From Umbilicaria muhlenbergii (Eukaryota > Ascomycota > Lecanoromycetes > Umbilicariales > Umbilicariaceae), in contig KK106982.1 in assembly GCA_000611775.1 (NCBI GenBank), positions 6,740,727-6,804,726 on the forward strand: a stretch of 64,000 nt of DNA, written 5' to 3'. The translations under genes were made by a program, and so were the position numbers. How positions within the stretch are numbered: the stretch's first letter is position 1; the number at the start of each line of letters is the position of its first letter. The notes beneath the pieces are model-generated. The model searched no databases. It had not been told where the DNA came from and saw only the letters and a list, made by a program, of their open reading frames with translations. Positions 35,505 to 47,527 of this stretch are shown piece after piece.

Positions 35505-35536
35505 CAGAAAGGCTCGAACAGAGATCCATTCAACCT

Positions 35537-36143
35537 TTACAAAATGGTCCCGATTCCAACCTCATTAGGTCCGTCATGTACAATAAATTTTCCTACCCCA
35601 TGGGCCCTCTCGGTAATCATGAAATCCATGATGGTGCCCAGCGCCGCGGCAATGACCCCCAGCGTCTGTTGGTGATTGTTGCTATTTTCCATTCGGAGAA
35701 TGTGACCACCATAACCCTGCCACGTGAACACTCCCCCGGCAATCACGCCGTCGCCCGCTTGACTGATCCGCAGCCGTACAGCAGCGCGTGCCTGTCTTAC
35801 CATGGCTATGATGAACGCCGCACCGATTGGCGATGCCAACTCGGCGACTACCCAGGTTTGCCCGCCAGCGGCATCCCGTAATGTTACTGTATCAGGATTG
35901 CGAGGACCGACTGGGGTCCCGATATCGGCGAGCCGGTCCAAAGTGCTGGGTAGTGGTGATTTAAGTCAGCTATTGGTTCATCTGAGAGAGTACTGCCTAC
36001 CGAACTCACGTTCCTGCTCCAGTCGAGGAAGAGGTCTGGGAGAATTGGATTCTAGTAATAAGGGGCGTATCGAGCGGTGCTGCAAGATTGAGAACAGTAA
36101 AGCGAGCCCAAATAACGAGGAATGCTAGACTGGAGACCCGCAT
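35537..36143 (-). CDS. Small secreted protein, NNHQ family member 3
   Basis: Exons 36,143-36,010 and 35,945-35,537 on the minus strand, joined in phase 2 across a 64-nt intron with a CTGAC branch site, give 180 residues. The N-terminus MRVSSLAFLVIWARFTVL, followed by NLAAPLD, is a good signal peptide. Mature protein: TTLDRLAD after the intron, then AGDGVIAGGVF, NSNNHQQTLGVIAAALGTI, DFM, FIVHDGPNEVGIG. Divergently arranged with member 4, with 483 bp between start codons. Family and role are not recognised. Confidence 0.78.
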
Positions 36144-36626
36144 CTCGAACAAATGAGAAATTCAAGGACAGTTCCAATGTCGTGTTCGAGAAAAGCGCTC
36201 CCAACAATATCAGGTATACCTATATGTGGCCTACCAGTTCTAGCCCTGCCTACCTAAAGTATAGACGACGAAACACGATATATCTACCTCCGAACGAGTA
36301 GCTGCATTCTAGAGCCGGCCGGTTCAACCCTGAAACAAAGATGCGCTTGAATCGAGCTTTATCGCCAGTTCGGGTATATTCCCGCAACCAACAAAGAGCA
36401 ACAGACGACAGCAAAAGGAACCACGTGAGCTGATACATCATAACAGCACTAGTGACCATTAACTCAACCAATTGTTTGTCCTTGGTGAGCAAGAAGATGT
36501 ACCCCTGATTCGTTACAGGTGGCTTTTAGAGCCTACATTTTTGCGCTCTTGAAGAATCGGCGCAAGCCAAGAATGAGTGGGGAGCATGATGCATATATAA
36601 TACCTCATTATCATTATGGGCACCAT
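36144..36626. promoter_or_regulatory. Divergent promoter of NNHQ members 3 and 4
   Basis: The only sequence between the two start codons, so both genes may share upstream control. No individual site was identified with confidence. A minus-strand frame inside (36,250-36,492) has no signature. Confidence 0.4.
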
Positions 36627-37251
36627 ATGATGCGTGCTTTTGGAGTATCCTTGCTGGTAGCCATGGCACAACTCGCTGCCATCGGCACAGCAAGACTGGT
36701 CGTCGCAGATAGATCATTAGCAGCAGCTTCTCGAAGCCAGTCCTGCGCCAATGCTCCTCTTACAGTAGCCGGGACGTAGGTGAAGGATCCTGGCTTGTCG
36801 CAGAGATATTGGAAGGACTGACGGGTCAATATTTCACTATAGCACCTTTGATCGTCGCACAGATATGCCGTACAGTCGCATTGAACGTCGCCATGGGACT
36901 AAAACCATCCTCGCGTGCGCTCCCGACAGTCAGACCTACGTAATCCTTGAAATCATTACCAGTACCGCCGGGAGTGCCGTTCAAGCAGTCCTCGCGAGCG
37001 CCTACAGGGCGATAACTTTGCGTATCGACAATATTGGTGACGGGCTAATCTCCTCGGGGTATTTTCGCATCGGAGGAGATGATGGTATTGAGCTGTACAC
37101 AAGGAATACAAACAACCATCAACAAACTTGGGGGGTGGTTGGTGCAGCCATACGTGCTTTGCAGGACTACATGGATCAGAGCGGATATGGACAGGCGGCC
37201 TTTCATGTCTTTGATGGAGGAATCGAGGTTGCCACAGGCAGGGTTGCGTAA
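36627..37251 (+). CDS. Small secreted protein, NNHQ family member 4
   Basis: Exons 36,627-36,775 and 36,843-37,251 (67-nt intron with CTGAC, phase 2) give 185 residues. Leader MMRAFGVSLLVAMAQLAAIG is a signal peptide. A short Cys-containing segment (SQSCANA) precedes the intron. After it come TFDRR, TYVILEIITS, IGDGLISSGYF, NTNNHQQTWGVVGAAIRAL, DYM, FHVFDGGIEVATG. The shared intron position and phase and the conserved core show it is a paralog of members 1-3. No known domain; extracellular location is inferred from the leader. Confidence 0.78.
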
Positions 37252-37761
37252 GTGTGTCTCCACTGTGCTTCGGGTCGAACTCAGAGACCTCGCAGAACTA
37301 GAACCAACGTCTGGACATTGAGATTGAGGGAGCCAGAGACCGAATCCAAGGATAATGGTCGGTAGATCAACGGGCGAGATCATAGATGGCGAATTCTGTG
37401 TGGAAAAGTGGTGCGTGGTTAGAGACGCCGTGAAAACCGGCCTGTAGCCAGTGCTTAATAATAAGGATGGAAAGATTGGCAGAGGTCTTGTCATGTGCAA
37501 AGAAATAATGAGCGCCGTGCAAGGTCCTAACCAAGCATATCCGGAGGGTTTCCGCACAGGCTTTCGCCGAACGACCGGCTAGTATTCCAGCGGTGCCTTC
37601 TATTCCATCGTCTTTGTCGGACTGGTTGAGACTTCACCTCTCAGTCATCGCATATGCCAACTTAAGGGTATTGAGAGTCTCCCCGTGGAACATTATTCTG
37701 TCATGGACATCATACAACGCTGTCGATGGGTCCAAAATTGGTGTCCAAAATTGGTGTCCCA

Positions 37762-38520
37762 TCATCCACAACCGATCGGTTTCGGGATCCAGGGGCCCTC
37801 CCACTTGTATATCCCTACGTCCTCACCGCTTTCATCTTCTCGAACCCTCTCCCGTCTTTTTTCTTCTTTGTTCTCTAGGGGTCTATTCATATCATCCAAC
37901 GCGAGAAGCAGGGGCCTGCTCAACTCGCCTATCTTTTCATTGGGCTCGTCTTGATGCTGCCAGTAATAGTCCCAAAGCCATTTCAAAGCCCTAGCGGTTG
38001 CTCGACGAAGGACTAGAAGAGACGGGAGATCTTCATGGGTTGCCTGATGGCGCAGTTCCACAAAAGAGGCCGGAAGGTCAATGTCTTTTGCAACCTGATA
38101 CATGGACTTTTTGTGCCGGCCTTCCTGGTATGAGTCGGTGAGTCCAGTCACGAAGCTGGGTTGATCAGCTTACTCAGTTGCACTTCCGTGCACAGTGCAA
38201 ACGACATACCGGCAGAATGCTGTAGAGTAGACGGCGCGGATGGCGAATGTTGAGTTGATATCAACGTTGTCATGAAGGACAGCATCTGTAAGAAAAGCAG
38301 TGGACTCGACTGCATGCGGGAGAAGACCTCGTATCTTCCAAGCATAAATCTTCGGCACGAATGTTAGACGTGTACTTCATGAAAACAAAGTAGTACGCAC
38401 CAGATTACACGCTTTCCTCCGAAGGTCCGGCCCTATGCTATCTTTTGATGGATATAGACATTCTCGCACACGGAGCAATTCCGTATTGTTGCGCCACGGG
38501 GTGCAAATGAGCTGAGGCAT
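37762..38520 (-). CDS. LAS1: Las1-like pre-rRNA processing endonuclease, short form
   Basis: Las1 cuts ITS2 of pre-rRNA during large-subunit maturation, in complex with Grc3. Minus-strand exons 38,520-38,401, 38,349-38,210 and 38,155-37,762 (introns 51 and 54 nt, with CTAAC and CTGAT branch sites) give 217 residues. The start reads [16 protein letters not shown], followed by [36 protein letters not shown] and the HEPN nuclease motif R122-x4-H127 in [22 protein letters not shown] follows. The C-terminus [11 protein letters not shown] resembles the usual end of fungal Las1, but the long middle part found in yeast Las1 (about 500 residues) is missing. Either the gene is compact here or has lost a segment. 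Confidence 0.88.
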
Positions 38521-39860
38521 GTCTGGGTCAGGTAAGGGCAATGTCTAGCTCCACTACAGGTCTTATTGTAAGATATCCAGACGTAGCGGCTTCTATTCAC
38601 ATTATGTGCATGTGACAGACCATATTTAGCTTCGAGCGCAACGAAATGGCACCTGAGTACTCGTAGTGTTGGACAGCTTTCCTGTCGGGTTTGGCGTCTC
38701 CACTGAAAGATCACTGCCGGAGCGGAAAAACACCTCGGCAATGTTGCCCAGCCCTTCTAGCTATTGTCAAAGGTTGCCCCCGAACAAACACTTGCAATTC
38801 TACGACCGAAAATGTACCCAGTTTAGCCAGCACCACACACCAGGAGCTCTTTAAACATTGGCTAAACCGGAAACGATGGCTCTGAGTCATGTACAGAGAC
38901 GAATGCGAGTGTGGTGGTCACATCTGTGCTGCTACTGATAATCGCGTGTGACAGATGTGATCTATTCGAAGAAATGTTTTAAAGTGTGCCTAAGAGTTTT
39001 CGACACGTTGATTCCTGCTGAATCTCTTCATGGGAAAGCTTTTCATTGCAGATACCTGCCTTCAGTTTACTTTTTACTCTCCTCGACAATGTACTGTGTG
39101 CGAAGCCCTACCTATTAGAGCCTTGCAAAGCCTCAGGGGTGGTTAGCAGTGCAATAGGTGTTTATGATGGAGCAGATCAGCATGAGCCAGGCCCGTTTGC
39201 TGCTCAAGTAGAGGACTGCCTACAAGGATGTGTTGAGCTCTGCGTACCTGAATTTCCTTGTATGACGTCTCGTTATCGATAGACGATAGCATTACTGTGA
39301 GAAACCGTGGATCAGACGATAGGCACGCCTGGACGCCGACAGATGCCGGCTGAAGAAGTCCATAATCGAGTCACATGATCTCCATATCATTGAAATAGCG
39401 CTCGATGTCTGACGCCAGCTTTCGATCCGCGACGGAAGAAGCAGAGCCAACAGTAGTAAGCGAAGATAGGGCAACAGCTTTGTCGATCTCCGGTGAAGTT
39501 CATTCAGCCGCGCACTAACAAAATCACAATCGCTTATCGTTCCAATAAGCGCAGTAGGGTAAGTCACAGGTCACCGACAGCCCTCAGGCAGTGATTGCTA
39601 AGGAAAGGGAGCACTAGTATCGACTCAGCTCAACAACATATGCTTGTTAGGTCATGCTAATGTTTCTTGGGTCCCTGTTCAATATCGCTTCGTGTATGGA
39701 ACACTCCATGACCCGAAAAGGATCTAACCACTTCTACAATCGTCTCATGAAGACGGACCAGGCCGAAAACGCCATCGCTATGCAATTCTTCAAACCCAAA
39801 GCTGCGTACAGCTTGACGCCACACCGAACGCAAACGCCAGTATAATCCACAAGCTATGTC
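38521..39860. other. Intergenic, no supported gene
   Basis: Short frames such as 38,433-38,741 (minus) and 39,046-39,282 (plus) have no recognisable motif. The latter could be an exon of an unknown gene, as it follows a TTGCAG acceptor-like site, but there is no further support. Confidence 0.4.
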
Positions 39861-41186
39861 TCATAACCAAGCTGCGTGTTCCATAGCAGTGTCTAGTACT
39901 TTGTGTTGGGCGAATGAAAGAGTTTGATCGAGCACGATGTCGTTGGTGAAGTCTTCCTCATTGTCGAAAAAGAACGTCCGATTCGAGAGATCCTCATAAG
40001 CCAGCAGTGCTGCTTGCTGCTGGCTTGCTGCGATAAGACCGGGTCCCGACAATAGCTCCTCCTCGCCTTCATCTGTTGAATAATCTTCGTCTGCTTCGTC
40101 CTCCACATCTTCCTCGTCCTCTTGCCCTATTGGAGGCTGCCAAGTCTCTTCTAGCTTGAGACCTTTGCCAACGGACTCCTGACGATGGTGAAGAGTGTCA
40201 CAGAGTTGGGTGCATCCAAAGTTATCCCCAGAAGTTAAGCTGGAGATATGGTCTTTATCCGGACTGTCGTACAAGCCCATGCCAACCAGCTCTTTACTTG
40301 GCTCCTTTAGTAGGCGCGGCTGAAGCGCGCCACCAGGAGTTCTACGCCTTGTTGGAACTGCTTGAGTTTGGGGGTACTGGGGTACTGGGTAGGCAGTAGT
40401 CCATGGAAGTTCAGAGGGAAAAACTTGTGTCCAGTCTTGAGCCGGATATGAAGGATGCCTGTAAGTGAGATGTTCTTGAAATGGAGCCATGTGCGGATAA
40501 GTGGAAATGTCTAGGAAATCGTTGCGTTCGGACGGATATGATGCGCCGCCTGCATCGAAAATGGCCGACTGTTGGTCACCGAAGGCGAAGGGTATCCTCG
40601 GTTGATCTTTCACCTCGAAAGAGGCATCCAGGTCACCATAGGGATTCAATGGCACGTTGGAACCCATGTGTACCCGGGTCGCCAGGGCCGATGAACCGTT
40701 GATCTCAGAAGGATGATAGCCTGACAGCCTGTTCTCGATCATAGACTGGTTGGCGAGGTTTCGAAAGGTTGTTGAGGTAGATCCGGGTAGGTCAGATGTG
40801 ATTGAAGAAGAATGCCATGTCGTCGGCCTTTCCATAATCATAGATCTCTTCGACGGCTTGATCGTCGCACGTCCCGAGCTTAACGTTCGTACGCAGCGAT
40901 CTTCTAAACTGGATATGTGTCGTGCTACGACATGAGATGCCGATGACTTCCGCCGCTCTAAGCCATGTGGACTATTTCCAGCACTGTTGGTTTTTGAGAT
41001 CCTCGCTGCTTGTCTTCTGAGGCTGGATGTCGAAGTACCATTTGAGTGAATTGATTGAGGCCGTGCAAGCTGGGAGTTCGCCATTTGACTGGAAATTTCC
41101 TGGAGTATCGAATCGATGTCGATGAATGGCATGCCCTCCGGGCCCCCTTCGTAAGGGAGAGCATAATGGTCGTTGACGCGAGACAT
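39861..41186 (-). CDS. Conserved-looking hypothetical protein, 441 aa
   Basis: Single open frame of 441 residues starting MSRVNDHYALPYEGG. The middle (about 45-280) is rich in Ser, Pro and Arg and looks disordered. Towards the C-terminus come ELVGMGLYD and GKGLKLEETWQPP, which I associate with an uncharacterised protein widespread in filamentous ascomycetes. Then there is an acidic run (DEEDVEDEADEDYSTDEGEEE) and a final segment with FFFDNEEDF. No signal peptide, membrane segment or catalytic motif is visible. A length of 1.3 kb without a stop in CpG-normal DNA supports a real gene. Function unknown. Confidence 0.75.
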   Translation of the reverse strand: MSRVNDHYALPYEGGPEGMPFIDIDSILQEISSQMANSQLARPQSIHSNGTSTSSLRRQAARISKTNSAGNSPHGLERRKSSASHVVARHISSLEDRCVRTLSSGRATIKPSKRSMIMERPTTWHSSSITSDLPGSTSTTFRNLANQSMIENRLSGYHPSEINGSSALATRVHMGSNVPLNPYGDLDASFEVKDQPRIPFAFGDQQSAIFDAGGASYPSERNDFLDISTYPHMAPFQEHLTYRHPSYPAQDWTQVFPSELPWTTAYPVPQYPQTQAVPTRRRTPGGALQPRLLKEPSKELVGMGLYDSPDKDHISSLTSGDNFGCTQLCDTLHHRQESVGKGLKLEETWQPPIGQEDEEDVEDEADEDYSTDEGEEELLSGPGLIAASQQQAALLAYEDLSNRTFFFDNEEDFTNDIVLDQTLSFAQHKVLDTAMEHAAWL

Positions 41187-44100
41187 CACTTCGTTAGGTC
41201 TTAGTCAATTAGAAGTTGAGAGTCTGATGATAAGAAGTTAATTAGAGACTTATTATCCACTCTTTTTACGGCAAGACTTACAGCACAGCATACATTCGTG
41301 CCCATCAGAAAGGATCACGGGGATAGTCAGAGCTCAAAAAAGAGCGTCAGGCTTAAGGCGTGCTTGTGCTCAAAGAGGTCCATGCTTGAATGCTGGTAAG
41401 GTAAGTCGCAGTTCCGTCACCATTCACCACACGGACCGCCATTAAGGAAATAGATTAACGTCGGCGAGAATGTGAGCAAGGAGGTCGCATGGAAACGTTT
41501 GATAGTTTGGGACAGCCAATAAAGGCTGGAGCCGAGCAAGGCAGATAATGACTGCCTGGTTCCAATCCTGCAGTCAAGGAGCTCACCCGCGGCTTCATAG
41601 TGGCATGGTGGCTTGAATCACTCCAGGTCTGACGTTGAATTGGGTGGAAAGTATGGCCCAATCCCACGTTAACGAACTTCAGAGGTTGCGCCGGTAGTGG
41701 CACATGCGCATACCGGTAACAACCCTGTCCCGCCATAACAGGCGGTCAAGCTAGGTTTACTACCTTAGGCTCTGCAAAGATATGAATCGCATGGGCCATC
41801 CACCTGGGCCCCATAGAGAACATACAGCTAATTGTAGTGGTACGCCTCATACCAACTGCCAACCTTGTTGGATCAAGTTGCCGCTCTCGGGGCACACCCT
41901 TTCCCTGCTACCGCTCTCACTTCAGTTCCCGCGATTGATAGGTGGTGGAGAGACCACGCTTCGGTTTCAAGAACAGCTTGAGGAGCGTTAATGCCTGCTG
42001 CCTGTCCCTGATGCAGTGCGCGCTCTTACCACATACTTCCGCTAGGATGAGTATCATCGGGTGGACATGTCGGCCTACACCCCACGCTCATTGGCCGATG
42101 ATTCGTCATGGGCATAGGGTAGTCTATGCCAATGACAAGTTTGCAAAAGAGGCAACCCGTGGTACTACAGATGCCCAACGTGGACGAAGGGAACGAAAGA
42201 GGGAGACAAGGATGAGCCAGCTTCCTGATTATTGGGTACCCGCTTCGACGTCGTACCCTCGTCTCCGCATATTTGTTAACGGCAAGACAAGCGGGCTTCG
42301 AAGGATTTCGTAATCTGCAACAAGCATAGTCTCACATCCAACAGACACCCAACCAGGGCCACCACACATGGGGTCGCAGAGGTGTTGATTATTGCGATGA
42401 TCGGTACTACTGTACACTATCCAGAGCCAGCGTCAGAACATGGCGTAGGCGGGCACATTCGAAGTCAGGCGGGTACAAGTCCAAGCATGGATTTGGGCTT
42501 CGGAGTTGCATGGAGTGAGGCACGCAGCGCAGGATTTTTTCTCAATCGCCCTCACAACGTCGAAGCAGCTACGCGTCTCGCCCCACCCGGCGCCGGCGGT
42601 TCTGTGCTGAAAGTAAAGATAAATTTGATGGATTGATAATGTTCCAGGAAGTCAAGGAAAGTAAATTTACATACTCGGAGTACAGGGTGGAGCTCTCGTG
42701 GCCAAGCATTTGGTGTATGCGCGGATAGTGTGTTCACTGTTCAGCCCCCCCCATCGCCTTTAGCATCCCCCTTAGCCTACTCGTCAGTCTTTGCCGTATG
42801 AAGCAGTTGATCAACTTCTCGATCGGCTCACGATTTAGTGTGGAACGCTTTGACATGGTGTGGAAGAAAAAGATCAGCGAATCAAAAATTAAGCTCATGA
42901 TCGTGCCGCTAAGATACCTTGTGAGCCGGTGGCCTTTGTACACGGTACGTCTGAATCTAGGGGTACTCCGTACAACTACTCCGTACATGCTCATCTACTA
43001 ACCGTTAGTCTTATTTCCGCGTTTGCTTGTTTGATAGATCGGAGATGAGCTGGCCGCAGCGTTGTGGTGTGGGACCTGTCGGGGCCAGCAGGTGCCAGTA
43101 GGCGATCTCCCTCGGTACCGCAGGGGTAGAGTAACTGCCACCTTCATTAATGCAGCACGTCAATATCCAGCACGGCCGATTATGTGCAGCCCTGACAGAT
43201 GCACTGACAAGGATCTTGGCGAGTGCTGCGACAGCTTTGCGGAACTGAAAACGTCGATAACGTGCCTTCGATTGGAAGCTGGAACGTCCTGCGGCAGCTG
43301 CGGGAAAGAGAAAGGAAAGCGGTTTCTGACGGAAACACTTTTAAAATCTCCACAGAGTCATTGGCGGAGGTATTCACCATTCCTCTATTCGTCATTTCCG
43401 CATGAGGCGCAGCGCACAAGAAAGTAGATATGGTGCTTGTGCTAACATATTCATAACTATTTGGTGGAGGTCCACGGAATCCTTGACTGAGTAGAGCTCT
43501 CGAGCTCTCAAGCGCCCCGACTTACTTGATACACTGCGACCTGAGACCTTTGGGATCCATCTACGAGGTATCTTCTTGCCCAACCCCTCGCGCTTGCGAT
43601 TTAGCTGGCATCGGACATGAGCATGACCTCCTGGCTGTACAATGTGGTGTCAAGGATCCGCACGCTGTATCAGGCCTGATCCGTTGCTGGCTGATGTAGT
43701 GATGCAAGTCTCGGGGGCGGCAGTCCCGGGCCCATGCTTGTGACGACTGCGGGTGGGCAGAGCACATGCGGCATGCAGAGCTGGACTCTGCAAAGTCCCT
43801 CAAGGTTCTAGAATACGCATGCTACATTTCCTTTACCGGTCTTCACCTAAGGTTCGCATTTTGTTCAAATGCATGGTGAACGCATTTCTACCCGTAGCTA
43901 CATCACCTACACTGAATGAAAAGGCTGTGCCGCTGCCTCTCGGAACAGCGGCAATAGCAGTAGCTGCATGACGAGGTAAGTGCCGTGACACAGCATGAAC
44001 CACCACTGATGGCCTGCAGCCTGATCATTCCAACCTCGTTAGCATGTGCTCGATGTACGGAGTAACATGACTAAGCACCAGTCTACCTCTACCACGACCG

Positions 44101-44799
44101 TGGAGTAAAAGGACCAAAGCTAACCTTGTTCGTGCAGTCCCCTCAGACATCTGTGTCCATCACATTGAATAGACGCCCAGCTCTCCCTAGCCAGGATCCA
44201 TGGCTTGCGTACGAGTCACGACGATGCTCATGCAGCACAAAATTGCCGTGTTTTGTGGCGTTGCGCATAACGCTGCGTGGGTTTCCGGTGCCAATAGACC
44301 GTAGTGGTCTTTGCATACGCCCCACGAGATCACCAGCAGGACTGAAAAGTACAAGGCCTTAAAAAGCAGGCCACCATGTGCCCGGAAGGCACGAAGGGAC
44401 CTACCTCGAGAACGCAGTCCTGTAACCTGAAAGTCTACCGAATACCCGTAAATGGGGCGTTTTGTTCGCTTGGACTTCCGAGAGCTGGCTCCTCAAGCTA
44501 TGCTCGCAAGAAGCTCTTGGACCATGGTCAGACTTTCCTGCATGCATTGTTGCGTGGTATCTTGAAGCGGTTGAGGTTGCGAGGAAAAGCAAAGTCAAGC
44601 AGTTGTTTACAGCGCTTCTTCCGTTTAAGTTCCGTCTCCTTAGTGTCGATTCTCTATCAAATCAACTCGGACCGGAAAAGCATTCTCGATCGCCTGGGCT
44701 TAAGAGCAGAACGTGACGGAGTTCGGCATGAAAGTAAGAGTATTAGATATAGGTCATGAATAGAGGGAAATCAGCCAGAAGATGTATGGACAAAAGAAG
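41187..44799. other. Gene-poor stretch, no supported gene
   Basis: 3.6 kb with many short overlapping frames (for example 41,942-42,313 plus, 43,062-43,427 plus and 44,376-44,759 plus). None has a recognisable motif or consistent splicing. Composition is normal, unlike the decayed blocks. It may contain degraded genes or non-coding transcripts that I cannot see. Confidence 0.4.
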
Positions 44800-44965
44800 T
44801 GTCAGTCTCTAGCTGGGGCTTCTCTCAGCACTACGAAGGCAAGAAGCGACGTATCTAAACCCCCGAGGCGAACTATTCCCTCCTCAAAGTCTGTTTAAGT
44901 GGTTGAGGGGACTCCCAGCCGAGGATTGTCACATGCTCTGTACATATGCCTGCTGGCTGGTTTCC
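44800..44965 (+). repeat. Dispersed repeat C, copy 2
   Basis: Diverged copy of 26,905-27,085: CTAGCTGGGGCTTCTCTC-like block, CGACGTATCTAA, GTGGTTGAGGGG, TGTCACATGCTCTGTACATATGCCTG. Same orientation, 18 kb apart. Confidence 0.65.
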
Positions 44966-47527
44966 ATTTATTCATGACTGATGTCCGATACTCTACATCG
45001 AAGGGCAAGGGGGCACCCTGTTACTGCAAAGGAACGCCTGTTCCCACGTTTAGACGCTACATTCTATGGTGTCGTTAGGCAAGGTAGATGTACAGGTCGA
45101 ACACCGTCACCAATCTGTGTGAACACAAAGACCAACGCCTTGAATGAAGATATTATACACCACGAGAGGTAAACAACTTCCCCAATCGTGTCTGTCATTA
45201 ACGCGATCATCTTTGCTTCATCCCGTCGAACAGTAGGCATCCTGGGCCATGTACTTCAAGCTTGGATGTCTCGCTCTACATTAGAGAAACCTTTTCACTT
45301 ATTTCACATGTTGTTGCAAACATGCTGCTATTGTGTTTCAGTGTTCAGTGATCCTCCAGTGAGATTGACGCTAGACCAAGGACTCGATAATATTTGGGCT
45401 GGCTAGGGGCTATAGCGTTCCGGTGCAACGGCATGGTCGCCAGCCAAACACCCATCGTCACCTGAGCGTTTCTGGGTATATTCTCGGCTGGGGAAAAATA
45501 AACACTTTCACAGACGATGTCAACGCGAAGCACTTGGCCTCTTGACATCCATCGATCAGTTAACAGAGTGAGGAGGGCTGTTAGCGGTCTGAAGCAAGGC
45601 GGATACCCCTATCGGCGAGTGTACATATTCATGCTTTGGTTCCACTGGATGTTAGACTCTTAAGGGTGTGATGCTTTGCCAAGGGATTGCCAGATGAAAG
45701 GCAGCTGTGCCGGACCTTCTTTACATATCGACGAGGAATTATTGGAGAATGAACAGTGACGGGATAATCTGATTACCCGCTTTTCTACTTTCTTGGGACT
45801 ACACCATGGAAGGACGCCAAGGTATATACAAGCTGCTACTGTCTTATCATTTGCAGTGCCGTTACAATTGGCCGCCTGGAGAAGTCGGTGATGAAAATGT
45901 GAAGGCTAAAGATTGGTTGGAGTAGTGAGTCTACCCAGCAACTCGAGTTTGGGATTACAGGAATAGGATTTGTTAGTTTAGAGATGACTACACCCTCCTC
46001 CCATTGCGAGCATAGCCATGAACATCGTTTCACGGGGAGTCTCCGGAACACTGATCAAAAAAAGCTACGCGTCTACACACCGGAGACAACACCGTCATTC
46101 CACGAAGGCGTTACATGGCGTCCACCGCGTCCGCTGCTTGAGCTAGGTAAAGAGCTGGCAGGCCACACTGTCTGACCTTAAGACAGGCTGCAACAAGCGG
46201 AAATCCCAAATTGTTTCAGACGCATTACGTTAGTGACTGGCTGCTGCGCAAGCCTGGAGGCTCGTGGTGGGTTGGAAAGGGTCAGGTGTAGGTCTACCAA
46301 AGTGAGTTGATCACTGGGCATCTCTGCAAGTAAGCTGCCTGTCATCAAGGTGTAGCGGTGGGGCAGCCTCTTAACTGCTTGGATAAGGGCTGGGTGCCCG
46401 CTCGCGATGATGTCACGTCATCTAAGGTTACATCCCAAAGATGGATCTCATACTACCACGTGCGGTGGGATCTCGGAACCACCGAACTGACTGACATACA
46501 CAAGGATACATCGTCATAGCCCTGGAAGGATAGAAATTCGTGGCGAAGCAAGTCCGCCCGCTTCTCACAAGGAATGGAGAATATGATTAAGACTCGAATA
46601 GGAGGATTCACGGTCGACAATCACGACTGGGCCTTTGAGTGGCACGTTGTATCATCTGGGCACCTCTTCAAAGCATCTAGCGGTACGTTCTGGCCTGGGA
46701 TAGATCACCGACACCAGATACATTCAATAGCTAAGTCTCGATTGGCGAAAGATTCTGCAAATGTCGTGTCCTTTCGTTCGCGACCCTCCTTCCGAATCCC
46801 CCGTCATCCCACGAAAGACCCGTGATGCCCTGCATGGCGCAGTTTGGCCCCCACCCAAAAATCTCCGACACCCTACGCCAGGCCAGGCTGGGAGCCGAGG
46901 ATCGTCAGGAGATTCTAACGATATCACATGTGATGATCCATACGAAAGCGTGGCCGAGAATATAAGAAGAAACAGATGCGCACCTCTCAGACGTCGCCCT
47001 CACGCCCGCTTATCGTTCAGCCTTACGTACCCCACTGCGGAATTTGTTTAGTTTCATATCAACCGAGTCCAACGCAAGCCACAACTCCAGGAACACAAAT
47101 ACACAACTATTTCGAGCAGTCTATGATATCATTAGGAACAACTGCCCTTTCCCACGCGGCATCCTTACAACGCCCCGCCGGCCCAGAAACGGGCCGCAGC
47201 GCAATAAGCAGTTCGCTGCCACTGTGACCCCCACGCTCTCCCGCTAACATGGTAGCAGTCATTTCTGCCATGTGCCACGCATGAAACCAAGAAAGCCCCG
47301 GAACCTTCTTCCATCTTCACCATGTTATAGCATGAAGCGAAATGGGCGTTCAATCGGCAACGTGCGCTTCTACGGAGGTACCTGCAGGATACACTACCGA
47401 CGGGGGATAATGCACAAGAAACGGTTTGGATCCCTTTGAGCTATTTGGTACAACAAAAGCTCCGCGATGCTAGCTAGCGTTTGATTATGCCACTGATCGT
47501 CACCTAAGCATTGTGCAAAGCTCGTAC
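44966..47527. other. Gene-poor stretch, no supported gene
   Basis: 2.6 kb of normal composition with only short, unrecognisable frames on both strands (for example 46,574-46,825 plus and 46,761-47,051 plus). Confidence 0.4.
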
